Source: Caenispirillum bisanense
Lineage (GTDB): Bacteria > Pseudomonadota > Alphaproteobacteria > Rhodospirillales > Rhodospirillaceae
Length of the DNA: 64,000 bases
Reading direction: 5' to 3'
NCBI RefSeq assembly: GCF_900230255.1
Contig: NZ_OCNJ01000015.1
Span: 1-64,000 of the forward strand
How positions within the stretch are numbered: position 1 is the first letter of the stretch; every line of letters starts with the position of its first letter. Positions 42,614 through 51,082 of this stretch are shown here, piece by piece. A program made the translations under genes and the position numbers. The notes under the pieces were generated by a model, which searched no databases, was not told where the DNA came from, and was given only the letters and a program-made list of their open reading frames with translations.

Positions 42614-43228
42614 ATGGACGGACGCTCGAGCGCGTCGGAGGGCGGCGGGCGGCGCCATCCGGTTCTTGCGGCGATCACGCTGCTCGACAAGGGCCTGATG
42701 AAGGTCGAGACCTTCATCCTGGCCTACGGCATCCTCGCGATGTTCGTGAACACCATCGGCAACGTGATCGGGCGCTACGTGTTCGGCCAGAGCCTCTACT
42801 TCGCCGCCGAACTGAACCAGTTCCTCATCATTCTCGTCACATTCGTCGGCCTCGGCTACGCCACCCGGCGCGGCCGCCACATCCGCATGTCGGCCTTCTA
42901 CGACCAGCTGAGCGACCGCGGCCGCAAGATCCTGATGATCATCATCGCCGCCGTCACCGGCGCCACCATGTTCTGGCTGGCCTGGGTGAGCCTGGAGTAC
43001 ATCCAGTCGGTGGCGGTTTCGGGCAAGGTGACGCCGGCCCTGCGGGTGCCGCTCTACCTCACCTACCTGTGGGTGCCCTTCGGCTTCTTCCTCACCGGCA
43101 TCCAGTACGCCCTGACGGTGCTGCGCAATCTGCGCGACTCCGACGACGTGTGGCTGTCGTGGGAGACCATCGACACCTACGAGGAACTCGACGAGACGGT
43201 CGCCGGCAGCGGCGCCGACCGCGAATGA
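42614..43228 (+). CDS. TRAP transporter small permease (DctQ type)
   Basis: A 204-residue membrane protein with four helices. The DctQ core is visible in NTIGNVIGRYVFGQSLYFAAELNQFLIILVTF followed by the conserved ATRRGRHIRM loop. It pairs with the DctM subunit encoded 25 bp downstream. The ATG follows AAGGAGG. Both genes are head-to-head with the binding protein, so the full transporter is encoded here. Confidence 0.9.
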   Translation: MDGRSSASEGGGRRHPVLAAITLLDKGLMKVETFILAYGILAMFVNTIGNVIGRYVFGQSLYFAAELNQFLIILVTFVGLGYATRRGRHIRMSAFYDQLSDRGRKILMIIIAAVTGATMFWLAWVSLEYIQSVAVSGKVTPALRVPLYLTYLWVPFGFFLTGIQYALTVLRNLRDSDDVWLSWETIDTYEELDETVAGSGADRE

Positions 43229-43253
43229 CGGCAGAAGCAGGAGGATACCAGCC

Positions 43254-44534
43254 ATGACCGCCGTGATGCTGGGAACCATGATCGGGCTTCTGCTGCTCGG
43301 GTTCCCCATGATGATCCCGCTGATCGCGGCGACCATCATCGCCTTCGTCGCCTTCTTCCCGGGCATGCCGACCACCAACATCATCCAGCAGATGATCGGC
43401 GGCGTCAGCCCGAGCGCCCTGATCGCCGTGCCCATGTTCATCCTGGCCGCCGACATCGTCACCAAGGGCCACACCGCCGACCGGCTGCTCGACCTGGTGA
43501 TGCGCTTCATCGGCCACATCAAGGGCGGCCTGGCCGTCACCACCGCCGTCACCTGCACCCTGTTCGGCGCCGTCTCGGGCTCCACCCAGGCGACCGTGGT
43601 CGCCATCGGCGGGCCGCTGCGGCCGAAGATGGTGGAAGCGGGCTACCGCGACAGCTTCGTGATGGCGCTCGCCATCAACGCCAGCGACATCGCCTTCCTG
43701 ATCCCGCCGTCCATCGGCATGATCATCTACGGCGTCATCTCGGGCACCTCCATCGCCGAGCTGTTCATCGCCGGCATCGGCCCGGGCGTCATGATCCTGA
43801 TCATGTTCTCGGCCTATTCGGTCTACTTCGCCATCCGCGAGAACATCCCGACCCAGCCCAAGGCGACGTGGGCCGAGCGCCTGCAGGCCATCAAGGGCGC
43901 CCTGTGGCCGCTCGGCTTCCCCGTCATCATCATCGGCGGCATCTACGGCGGCATCTTCTCGCCGACGGAAGCGGCGGCGGTGTCGGTGGCCTACGCCCTG
44001 ATCCTGGAACTGCTGATCTTCCGGTCGGTGAAGGTGAGCGAGCTGCCGGAGATCGCGCTGTCGACCGGCCTCATCACCGCCGTCGTCTTCATCCTGGTGG
44101 GGGCCGGGGCGGCGTTCTCGTGGATCATCAGCTTCGCCATGATCCCGCAGGCCATCATCGGCAGCCTGGGGCTGGAGCAGGCGGGGCCGACCATGGTGCT
44201 GGTCGCCATCTCCATCGCCTTCTTCGTCGGCTGCATGTTCGTCGACCCCATCGTGGTGATCCTGGTGCTGACGCCCATCTTCGCGCCGCTGGTGCAGGGC
44301 GCCGGGCTCGACCCCGTGCTGGTCGGCACCATCATCACCCTGCAGGTCGCCATCGGCTCGGCGACGCCGCCCTTCGGGTGCGACATCTTCACGGCCATCG
44401 CCATCTTCCGGCGGCCGTACTTCGACGTCATCCGCGGCACGCCGCCCTTCATCATCATGCTGCTGCTGTCGTCGGTGCTGCTGATCGCCTTCCCGCAGAT
44501 CGCATTGTTCCTGCGCGACCTCGCCTTCCGCTAG
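43254..44534 (+). CDS. TRAP transporter large permease (DctM type)
   Basis: A 426-residue transport subunit with about twelve membrane helices. Signature regions are FGAVSGSTQATVVAIGG, IGMIIYGVISGTSIAELFIAGIGPG and GIYGGIFSPTEAAAVSVAYALI. Starts behind a GCAGGAGG site, 25 bp after dctQ. It belongs to the same family as the orphan subunit at 39631 but is clearly divergent, with no recent duplication obvious in the protein. Confidence 0.92.
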   Translation: MTAVMLGTMIGLLLLGFPMMIPLIAATIIAFVAFFPGMPTTNIIQQMIGGVSPSALIAVPMFILAADIVTKGHTADRLLDLVMRFIGHIKGGLAVTTAVTCTLFGAVSGSTQATVVAIGGPLRPKMVEAGYRDSFVMALAINASDIAFLIPPSIGMIIYGVISGTSIAELFIAGIGPGVMILIMFSAYSVYFAIRENIPTQPKATWAERLQAIKGALWPLGFPVIIIGGIYGGIFSPTEAAAVSVAYALILELLIFRSVKVSELPEIALSTGLITAVVFILVGAGAAFSWIISFAMIPQAIIGSLGLEQAGPTMVLVAISIAFFVGCMFVDPIVVILVLTPIFAPLVQGAGLDPVLVGTIITLQVAIGSATPPFGCDIFTAIAIFRRPYFDVIRGTPPFIIMLLLSSVLLIAFPQIALFLRDLAFR

Positions 44535-44572
44535 GGAGGTGAGGCCGCGCCTCAGGTCAAGGGAGGAAAACC

Positions 44573-45019
44573 TTGTATTTCAAGAATATTCTCGTGGCGC
44601 TCGACGGCTCCGACCATGCCATGAAGGCGCTCGAGCTGGCGGCGCAGCTGGAGGACAAGTTCGACAGTTCGCTGCACATCCTGTCGGTCTACCGCCACTA
44701 CGGCCACTTCGAGAGCAGCCACTCGCTGGTGCGCCCGCGCGAAGGCATGCTGCCACCCGACGACGCCCTGAAGCAGATCGCCCGCGAGATCGTGGAGATG
44801 GGCTGCAGCCGCGCCAAGGAACTGGGGGCGACGGGCATCAAGGGGGTGGTGAAGCGCGGCAAGCCGTCGCGGGTGATCCTGGACTACGTCAAGGAACACC
44901 CGGTCGACTGCATCATCATGGGCAAGCGCGGCATCGGCGACGGCGGCGGCGGCCTGCTCGGCTCCGTCTCCAACCGCGTCGCGACGCTCGCGCCCTGCAC
45001 CTGCATCACCGTGAAGTGA
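44573..45019 (+). CDS. Universal stress protein, TRAP-associated
   Basis: A 148-residue UspA-fold protein. It has the typical beginning YFKNILVALDGSDHAMKALELAAQ and the ATP-binding G-x2-G-x9-G(S/T) motif GKRGIGDGGGGLLGSVSNRVATLAPCTCITVK. Placed 38 bp after dctM in the same operon, like the TeaD protein of ectoine TRAP transporters, so it may regulate the carrier. It uses a TTG start at 44573 with GGGAGG 5 nt ahead. Confidence 0.9.
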   Translation: MYFKNILVALDGSDHAMKALELAAQLEDKFDSSLHILSVYRHYGHFESSHSLVRPREGMLPPDDALKQIAREIVEMGCSRAKELGATGIKGVVKRGKPSRVILDYVKEHPVDCIIMGKRGIGDGGGGLLGSVSNRVATLAPCTCITVK

Positions 45020-45022
45020 CGT

Positions 45023-45046
45023 GAGGCGGGCCCGGCGGCCCGCCTC
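45023..45046 (+). terminator. Terminator after the TRAP operon
   Basis: GAGGCGGGC (45023-45031) with GCCCGCCTC (45038-45046), a 9-bp perfect stem 3 bp after the stress-protein stop, followed by CTCTCC. It could also act for the convergent GlsB gene ending at 45060. Confidence 0.6.
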
Positions 45047-45059
45047 CTCTCCCGGCGCG

Positions 45060-45314
45060 TCAGCGCCGGCCCCTGATCATGCGGTAGGCGACCAGCAGCA
45101 AGATCGCGCCGAGCACGGCGATGAGGAAACTGCCGAAGTTGAAGCCGGTGACGCTGCCGAATCCGAGCGCCCGGCCGATGAATCCGCCGACCACCGCGCC
45201 GACGATGCCGAGCAGGATCGTCACGATGAAGCCGCCCGGGTCCTTGCCCGGCATGAGCAGCTTGGCGACGGCCCCGGCGATGAGGCCGAACACGATCCAT
45301 GCGATGATGCCCAA
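45060..45314 (-). CDS. GlsB/YeaQ/YmgE-family stress membrane protein
   Basis: An 84-residue protein of the transglycosylase-associated family with three hydrophobic helices. The beginning GIIAWIVFGLIAGAVAKLLMPGKDPGG and the glycine-zipper ILLGIVGAVVGGFIGRALG are diagnostic. Function unknown, linked to stress. I assign the TTG at 45314 behind CAGGAG; no upstream ATG has a site. It stands alone, divergent from dgoK. Confidence 0.85.
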   Translation of the reverse strand: MGIIAWIVFGLIAGAVAKLLMPGKDPGGFIVTILLGIVGAVVGGFIGRALGFGSVTGFNFGSFLIAVLGAILLLVAYRMIRGRR

Positions 45315-45459
45315 GGGTACTCTCCTGTTTTCAGTGCGGGGTGTGGCACGGCGCGCCTTTTCGCGCCCGCCGGGTAATGCTAGAACGCCCCGATCTCCCT
45401 CCGGGTCCGCCACGCGTTGACCGGGTGGGACAAGACGAAGACCTCTGGAGGGTGGAGAC

Positions 45460-46419
45460 ATGGCCGAAGCCGATGCCGCGGCGATCGTGGTGGACTGGGG
45501 CGCGAAGAACTTCCGCGCCTGGCTGGTGAACGTCGACAGCGGCGAGGTCCTCGGCGAGATCCCCGAGGGGCGCGGCATGCGCGATCTGGCGCGCCAGGAA
45601 CTGCCCGGCTACTGCCGCGCCGTGCTGTCGCGCTGGCGCGACAACCCGCGCCGCGAAGCCCGCCCGCCGGTCTACATGGCGGGCATGGTCGGCTCGCAGA
45701 TCGGCTGGCTGGAGGCACCGCAGCCGCCCCTGCCCAAGGGTCCCGAAGACCTGGCCGAATGCGTCGTCGAGGTGCCCAACATGCCCGACACCTTCATCGT
45801 GCCCGGCGTGCGCGTGCAGGAGGACGACGGCCGCATCGACGTCATGCGCGGCGAGGAAGTGCAGATCTTCGGCGCCCTGTCCGTCGCCGCCAAGGACGAC
45901 GCCATCCTCTGCCTGCCCGGCAACCACAGCAAGTGGGCCGAGGCCAAGGGCGGTCGCCTGATCCGCTTCACCACCAACATGACGGGCGAGATCTACAACA
46001 CCATGCTCGACCACACCATCCTCGGGAAGCCGGCCGACCGCAAGGCGCCGTGGAACGAGACGGCGTTCGAGCAGGGCCTGGAGCAGTCCACCCACGACGG
46101 CGGCGTGCTCGACCACCTGTTCACGGCGCGCTCGCGGTTCCTCTACGGCGGGCTCAAGTCGGAACACATCGCCCCCTTCCTGTCCGGCCTGCTCATCGGC
46201 CACGAAGTGCGCGCCATGGACGACCATTACCACTCGGGCGGCCAGGACGTGCTGCTGGTGTGTTCCGAGGCCCTGCGCGGCCCCTACGAGCGGGCGCTGA
46301 CCTATTGCGGCCACGCCACCCGCTGGATCGACGGTCGCGCCGCCACGGTGGCCGGCGTCGCCGCCATCATCCGCCGCCATCGCGCGGCCGGCGGGGCAGC
46401 AGTAGGGGCGGCGGACTGA
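45460..46419 (+). CDS. dgoK: 2-dehydro-3-deoxygalactonokinase
   Basis: A 319-residue sugar-acid kinase that converts 2-dehydro-3-deoxy-galactonate to the 6-phosphate in the DeLey-Doudoroff pathway. It has the start AAIVVDWGAKNFRAWLVN, the YMAGMVGSQIGW block and the CLPGNHSKWAEAKGGRLIRFTTNMTGEIY signature. No aldolase or dehydratase is adjacent, so the rest of the pathway is elsewhere. Its stop is 4 bp from the glpR stop (convergent). Confidence 0.88.
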   Translation: MAEADAAAIVVDWGAKNFRAWLVNVDSGEVLGEIPEGRGMRDLARQELPGYCRAVLSRWRDNPRREARPPVYMAGMVGSQIGWLEAPQPPLPKGPEDLAECVVEVPNMPDTFIVPGVRVQEDDGRIDVMRGEEVQIFGALSVAAKDDAILCLPGNHSKWAEAKGGRLIRFTTNMTGEIYNTMLDHTILGKPADRKAPWNETAFEQGLEQSTHDGGVLDHLFTARSRFLYGGLKSEHIAPFLSGLLIGHEVRAMDDHYHSGGQDVLLVCSEALRGPYERALTYCGHATRWIDGRAATVAGVAAIIRRHRAAGGAAVGAAD

Positions 46420-46423
46420 GGCG

Positions 46424-47191
46424 CTACTCCGGCGCCACTTCCACCGCCACGCCCGCCTCGGCGCAGACGCGCGCCAGGGTTTCCGGCGGCTCGACGTCGG
46501 TGACCAGGATGTCGATCTGCGAGATGTGCCCGATGCGCACCGGGGCGTTGCGGCCGAACTTCATGTGGTCGGCCACCAGCACCACGGTGCGCGCATTGGC
46601 GATGATCGCCTGCGACACCCGCACTTCGCGGTAGTCGTAGTCGAGCAGGGCACCGTCCTCCTCGATGGCGGAGGCGCCGATGACCGCGTAGTCGACCTTG
46701 AACTGGTTGATGAAGTCGGTGGCCGATTCCCCGACGATGCCGCCGTCGGAATGGCGCAGCACGCCGCCGACCACGATGGTCTCGATCTGCGGCACCTGGT
46801 GCAGGATGGTGGCCACGTTGATGTTGTTGGTGATGGCCATCAGGTCGCGATGGTTGACCAGCGCCCGCGCCACCTCTTCCGTCGTCGTGCCGATATTGAT
46901 GAACAGCGAGCAGTCGTCGGGGATGAGCGAGGCGGCATGGCGTCCGATGCGCGCCTTCTCTTCGGCCGCCAGCACGCGGCGGGCGTCGTAGCGCAGGTTC
47001 TCGACGCCGCTCGCCAGCACTGCGCCGCCGTGCACCCGCTTCAGCAGGCGGCGGTCGCAGAGGTCGTTCAGGTCCTTGCGGATGGTCTGCGGCGTGACGC
47101 CGAAGCGCACCGCCAGGTCGTCCACCACCACCCGCCCCTGCTGGCGGGCGAGCGTGAGAATGTCCACGAGGCGGGGGGTGAGGTCCTGCAT
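46424..47191 (-). CDS. glpR: GlpR, DeoR-family glycerol regulon repressor
   Basis: A 255-residue repressor. The N-terminal HTH (VVVDDLAVRFGVTPQTIRKDLNDLCDRRLLKRVHGG) is typical DeoR. The sensor half contains INIGTTTEEVARALVNH, GGVLRHSDGGIVGESATDFI and LVADHMKFGRNAPVRIGHISQID, matching E. coli GlpR along its length, which binds glycerol 3-phosphate. ATG at 47191. TTTCG repeats just upstream suggest autoregulation; the same repeats precede glpD. Confidence 0.9.
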   Translation of the reverse strand: MQDLTPRLVDILTLARQQGRVVVDDLAVRFGVTPQTIRKDLNDLCDRRLLKRVHGGAVLASGVENLRYDARRVLAAEEKARIGRHAASLIPDDCSLFINIGTTTEEVARALVNHRDLMAITNNINVATILHQVPQIETIVVGGVLRHSDGGIVGESATDFINQFKVDYAVIGASAIEEDGALLDYDYREVRVSQAIIANARTVVLVADHMKFGRNAPVRIGHISQIDILVTDVEPPETLARVCAEAGVAVEVAPE

Positions 47192-47209
47192 GAATGGCCG
47201 CCGTCCCTG

Positions 47210-47258
47210 TTTTCGTTTTCTTTCGCAAAGAGTCGCACGGTTTTCGTTTGGGCGAAAG
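47210..47258. promoter_or_regulatory. Putative GlpR operators upstream of glpR
   Basis: TTTTCG at 47210 and TTTTCTTTCG at 47216-47225, then TTTTCG-TTTGGG-CGAAAG at 47241-47258, an inverted pair. The TTTCG elements are spaced 10 and 21 bp, like those before glpD. They lie 19-67 bp upstream of the glpR start. Confidence 0.6.
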
Positions 47259-47310
47259 AAAAAGGGCACGAGGGCAGCCGGGGGACGCAGCGCCTCCCCC
47301 GGCCGGGCCG

Positions 47311-48012
47311 TCAGGCCAGATCGTAGACCAGCACTTCGGACTCGGTGTCGAGACCGGTGAGCGTCACCGCGTCCTCGTCGCTCACCGCGGCGCCGTCGCC
47401 TTCGCGCAGCAGCGTCCCGTTCAGCTCGACGCCGCCGCGCACCACCTGCACCCACAGGTGCCGGCCGGCCGCCGGCGCATGGCGCACCGCCTGCCCTTCC
47501 GTGAGCACCGCGGCATAGAGCGCCACGTCCTGGTGGATGGGCAGCGAGCCGTCGCGGCCGTCGCGGGACACGAGCAGGGCGAGGCGGCCGAGCTTGTCCG
47601 CGCGGCCGAAGCGCTTCTGCACGTAGCCGGGCTTCAGGCCCTCGCGCTCCGGCAGCACCCACATCTGCAGGAACCGCACGCCCTCGCTGGCGGAGCCGTT
47701 GAACTCCGAGTGCCGGATGCCGGTGCCGGCGGTCATCACCTGCACCTCGCCGGGGCCGATGGTCTCGACGTTGCCCAGGCTGTCCTTGTGGGCGAGGGCG
47801 CCGTCGACGACGTAGGAGATGATTTCCATGTCGCGGTGGCCGTGCTCGCCGAAGCCGGCGCCGGGCACCACGCGGTCGTCGTTGACCACGCGCAGGGTGC
47901 GGAAGCCCATGTGGTTCGGGTCGAAGTAGTGGCCGAAGGAGAAGGTGTGGCGGCTGTCGAGCCAGCCGAAGTCGGCATGGCCGCGCTCTTCGGAACGACG
48001 GATCTCGATCAT
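47311..48012 (-). CDS. Pirin family protein (quercetin 2,3-dioxygenase type)
   Basis: A 233-residue bicupin. The metal-binding motif HGHRDMEIISYVVDGALAHKDS and the upstream RTLRVVNDDRVVPG block identify it as a pirin. Enzymatic activity in bacteria varies (quercetinase in YhaK-like members) and the true substrate is not predictable. Start at 48012, AGGAGA before it. Alone on the minus strand, divergent from a Na/Pi cotransporter. Confidence 0.9.
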   Translation of the reverse strand: MIEIRRSEERGHADFGWLDSRHTFSFGHYFDPNHMGFRTLRVVNDDRVVPGAGFGEHGHRDMEIISYVVDGALAHKDSLGNVETIGPGEVQVMTAGTGIRHSEFNGSASEGVRFLQMWVLPEREGLKPGYVQKRFGRADKLGRLALLVSRDGRDGSLPIHQDVALYAAVLTEGQAVRHAPAAGRHLWVQVVRGGVELNGTLLREGDGAAVSDEDAVTLTGLDTESEVLVYDLA

Positions 48013-48069
48013 GGCGGGTTCTCCTGGTAGCGGAGCGGCGAGCGCCCCGGCTGTTTCCTTGGTCCCGAA

Positions 48070-48097
48070 GATAGTCGTTTCCCCGAATAAGACTATC
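48070..48097. promoter_or_regulatory. GATAGTC-N14-GACTATC inverted repeat upstream of the pirin gene
   Basis: Two 7-bp arms in perfect inversion, 58-85 bp upstream of the pirin start, the likely operator of a LysR or HxlR regulator not in the window. Confidence 0.4.
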
Positions 48098-48166
48098 CGG
48101 CCGGATGGAACAAGATTGTTTCCTTCCATCATCCTTGAGCCGGATCGTCGTCTCCGGCGTTGAAAT

Positions 48167-48184
48167 ATGACAGTTGCATGACAG
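48167..48184 (-). promoter_or_regulatory. Perfect PHO box next to the Na/Pi cotransporter
   Basis: On the minus strand CTGTCAT-GCAA-CTGTCAT matches the PhoB consensus exactly. It ends 16 bp before the cotransporter ATG, its orientation pointing toward the pirin gene. It may repress the cotransporter under phosphate limitation or activate the pirin gene. Confidence 0.75.
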
Positions 48185-48200
48185 TCACCCCCGGAGCCCC

Positions 48201-49871
48201 ATGGAACTCGGACCAGGAACGGCCGGACTGATCCACGTGCTGGGCGGCGTCGCCCTGCTGCTGTGGGGCCTGCGCATGGTGCGCACCGGCGCCATCCGGG
48301 CGCTCGGCTCCCACCTGCGGCTCGCCGTGGCGCGGGCGACGGGGAACCGCGTCACCGCCGCCCTCACCGGTGCCGGCCTGACGGCCCTGGTGCAGTCGAG
48401 CACGGCGGTGGTCATGCTCGCCGTCTCCTTCGCCGGGCGCGGCCTGCTGACCACCGCCGCCGGCCTCGCGGTCGCCCTGGGCGCCGACGTCGGCACGACG
48501 CTGGTGGCGCAGGTGCTGAGCACCGACCTCGGCCCGCTCGGACCGCTGCTGGCGCTGGTGGGGTTCGCGACGCACGCGCTGTGCAGCAGCAAGGCTTGCC
48601 GCAATACGGGGCGCATCCTGCTCGGGCTGGCGCTGGTGCTCATCGCCCTCGACCTCATCGTCGCGGGGTCGGCGCCGGTGCGGCAGTCGCACCTCATGCA
48701 GCAGGTGATCGCCGCGCTCGGCTCGGAGCCGCTGCTCGCCCTGCTGCTGGGCGCCGGGGTGACGTGGCTCAGCCATTCCAGCCTCGCCATGATCCTGCTG
48801 CTGGTGTCGCTGGTGGGGGCGGGCGATATGCCGCTGACCGTCGCCTATCTGCTGGTGCTGGGCGTCAACCTGGGCGGCCCCCTGCCCGCCCTCGCCGCCA
48901 GCCTGGCCGGTCCGCCGGAGGGGCGCCGCATCGCCTTCGGCAACCTGGGCTTCCGGCTGGTGGGCGTGATCGCCGGCCTCGCCCTGCTGCCGCTCATCGA
49001 GCCCGCCGTGGCGGCCCTGCAGGCGGCGCCGGCTCGGCAGATCGTCAACTTCCACCTGCTGTTCAACGCCGCCCTGGCCGTAGCCTTCCTGCCGCTGGTC
49101 GGGCCGGCGGCGCGCCTCGCCCGCCGCCTCATCCCCGAGCCGGCCGCCGAGGACGCCGCCGCCGGCCCGATCCAGCCGCTGCACCTGCGGGAGGATCAGG
49201 TCACCGACGTCCCCCATGCGCTGAACAACGCCACCCGCGAGGCCCTGCGCATGGGCGACCTGGTGTTCGGCATGCTCGACGCCAGCATCACCCCGTTTCG
49301 CCAGCGCGAAGCCAGCCTCATCAAGACCATCGAGCGCATGGACGACGACGTCGACCGGCTGAACGAGGCCATCAAGCTCTACCTGACCGAGGTCAGCCGC
49401 CAGCCGCTGACCGCCGAAGAGAGCCGCCGCTGCATGGCGATCTTCAGCTTCGTGACCAACCTCGAGCACATCGGCGACATCATCGACCGCAACCTCATGG
49501 CGCTGGCCGAGCGCAAGGAGAAGCGCAGCCTCGCCTTCTCCGACGAGGGCCGGCGGGAGATCGAGCGGCTGCACCGCCGACTGGTCGACAACTTCCAGAC
49601 GGCACTCAACGTCTTCGTCTCCGGCGAGACCGACATGGCCGAGCAGCTGCTGGCGGAAAAGCGCCTTTACCGCGAGCAGGAGTTCAAGGCCACCCAGCGC
49701 CACCTGGACCGCCTGCGCCGCGGCTATGCCGAGAGCATCGAGACCAGCGCCATCCATCTGGACCTGCTGCGCGACTTCAAGCGCATCAACTCGCACATCA
49801 CTGCGGTGGTCTATCCGGTGCTGCAGGGCGGCGCCATGGGACCGGTCGGCAAGGAACGGGCCTCCTCCTGA
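48201..49871 (+). CDS. Na/Pi cotransporter family protein with PhoU-like domain
   Basis: A 556-residue protein. The N-terminal half is the inverted-repeat NptA/YjbB transporter with QSSTAVVMLAVSFAG in the first repeat and the SHSSLAMILLLVSL block in the second. The C-terminal about 220 residues form PhoU-like helices (NNATREALRMGDLVFGMLD, TNLEHIGDIIDRNLM). It exchanges phosphate with sodium, often as exporter. The ATG at 48201 is behind CCGGAG; a TTG at 48174 lies inside the PHO box. Confidence 0.88.
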   Translation: MELGPGTAGLIHVLGGVALLLWGLRMVRTGAIRALGSHLRLAVARATGNRVTAALTGAGLTALVQSSTAVVMLAVSFAGRGLLTTAAGLAVALGADVGTTLVAQVLSTDLGPLGPLLALVGFATHALCSSKACRNTGRILLGLALVLIALDLIVAGSAPVRQSHLMQQVIAALGSEPLLALLLGAGVTWLSHSSLAMILLLVSLVGAGDMPLTVAYLLVLGVNLGGPLPALAASLAGPPEGRRIAFGNLGFRLVGVIAGLALLPLIEPAVAALQAAPARQIVNFHLLFNAALAVAFLPLVGPAARLARRLIPEPAAEDAAAGPIQPLHLREDQVTDVPHALNNATREALRMGDLVFGMLDASITPFRQREASLIKTIERMDDDVDRLNEAIKLYLTEVSRQPLTAEESRRCMAIFSFVTNLEHIGDIIDRNLMALAERKEKRSLAFSDEGRREIERLHRRLVDNFQTALNVFVSGETDMAEQLLAEKRLYREQEFKATQRHLDRLRRGYAESIETSAIHLDLLRDFKRINSHITAVVYPVLQGGAMGPVGKERASS

Positions 49872-49930
49872 GCAACGCCGGGCGGACGCCGCCCGTACAG
49901 GGGACAGACCCCCGACGAGGAGGACCCGCC

Positions 49931-51082
49931 ATGCCCCGCTCCACCCTCGCGGCCTGCGCCGCCGCCGCCATCCTGGCCTCCGGTCCGGCCGCGGCGCAGA
50001 AACCGGACGTCGGCGGGCCGGAGGTGGAGCTGCAGACCTCCGCCGGGCCCATCCAGGTGAAGACGGTGGCCGAGGGGCTCGCCCGCCCCTGGGGCATGGA
50101 CTTCCTGCCCGACGGCCGCGTGCTGGTGACCGAGCGGCCGGGGCGCCTGCGCATCGTCGGCCCCGACGGCAGCCTGTCGGAGCCCGTACAGGGCACGCCG
50201 GAGGTCTTCTCGCAGGGCCAGGGCGGGCTGCTCGACGTGCGCGTCCACCCGGACTTCGCCGAAACGGGCTGGGTCTACCTGACCTTCGCGGAACCCGGCG
50301 AGGGCGGCACCGCCTCCACTGCCGTCGCCCGCGGCAAGCTGGAGGGCGAAACGCTGACCGACGTGGAGGTCATCTTCCGCCAGGAGCCCAAGGTCGACGG
50401 CGGCAACCACTTCGGCTCGCGCATGGTCTTCACGCCCGACGGCAAGCTGTTCGTGGGGCTCGGGGAGCGGTTCAAGTTCCAGCCGGCGCAGGACCTGTCC
50501 AACCACCTCGGCACCGTGGTGCGGCTGAACGCCGACGGCAGCGTGCCCGACGACAACCCCTTCGTCGGCCGCCAGGACGCCAAACCCGAGATCTGGTCCT
50601 ACGGCCACCGCAACATCCAGGGCGGCGCCCTCAACCCGGAGACGGGCGAGCCGTGGTTCCACGAACACGGCCCGCGCGGCGGCGACGAGATCAACATCCC
50701 GGAAGCCGGCAAGAACTACGGCTGGCCCGTGGTCAGCTGGGGCCGTCACTATTCCGGCGACCCCATCCCCGACCCGCCGACCCGGCCCGAATTCGCCGAT
50801 GCCGTGTTCCAGTGGACGCCGGTCATCGCCGCCTCGGGCATGGACTTCTACACCGGCGACCGCTTCGCCGACTGGCAGGGCGACCTTCTGGTGGGCGGCC
50901 TCGTGTCCCGCAGCGTGGTGCGGCTCGACGTGAACGCCCGCGAGGTCACCGAGGCCGAGCGCCTGCCCATCGGCGAGCGCGTGCGCGACGTTCAGACAGG
51001 GCCGCAGGGCGACGTCTGGGTGCTCACCGATGAGGACAACGGCAAGCTGCTGCGCCTCACGCCCGCAGCGACCGGGCAGTGA
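49931..51082 (+). CDS. PQQ-dependent sugar dehydrogenase (aldose sugar dehydrogenase type)
   Basis: A 383-residue periplasmic beta-propeller enzyme of the soluble glucose/sorbosone dehydrogenase family. A Sec signal peptide (AACAAAAILASGPAAA) leads it. Conserved blocks are GLARPWGMDFLPDGRVLVTERPGR, GQGGLLDVRVHPDF, GGNHFGSRMVF and YGHRNIQGGALNPETG (the Trp/Arg/His PQQ pocket). ATG at 49931 follows GAGGAGG. It ends 26 bp inside the convergent hydrolase gene. Confidence 0.92.
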   Translation: MPRSTLAACAAAAILASGPAAAQKPDVGGPEVELQTSAGPIQVKTVAEGLARPWGMDFLPDGRVLVTERPGRLRIVGPDGSLSEPVQGTPEVFSQGQGGLLDVRVHPDFAETGWVYLTFAEPGEGGTASTAVARGKLEGETLTDVEVIFRQEPKVDGGNHFGSRMVFTPDGKLFVGLGERFKFQPAQDLSNHLGTVVRLNADGSVPDDNPFVGRQDAKPEIWSYGHRNIQGGALNPETGEPWFHEHGPRGGDEINIPEAGKNYGWPVVSWGRHYSGDPIPDPPTRPEFADAVFQWTPVIAASGMDFYTGDRFADWQGDLLVGGLVSRSVVRLDVNAREVTEAERLPIGERVRDVQTGPQGDVWVLTDEDNGKLLRLTPAATGQ

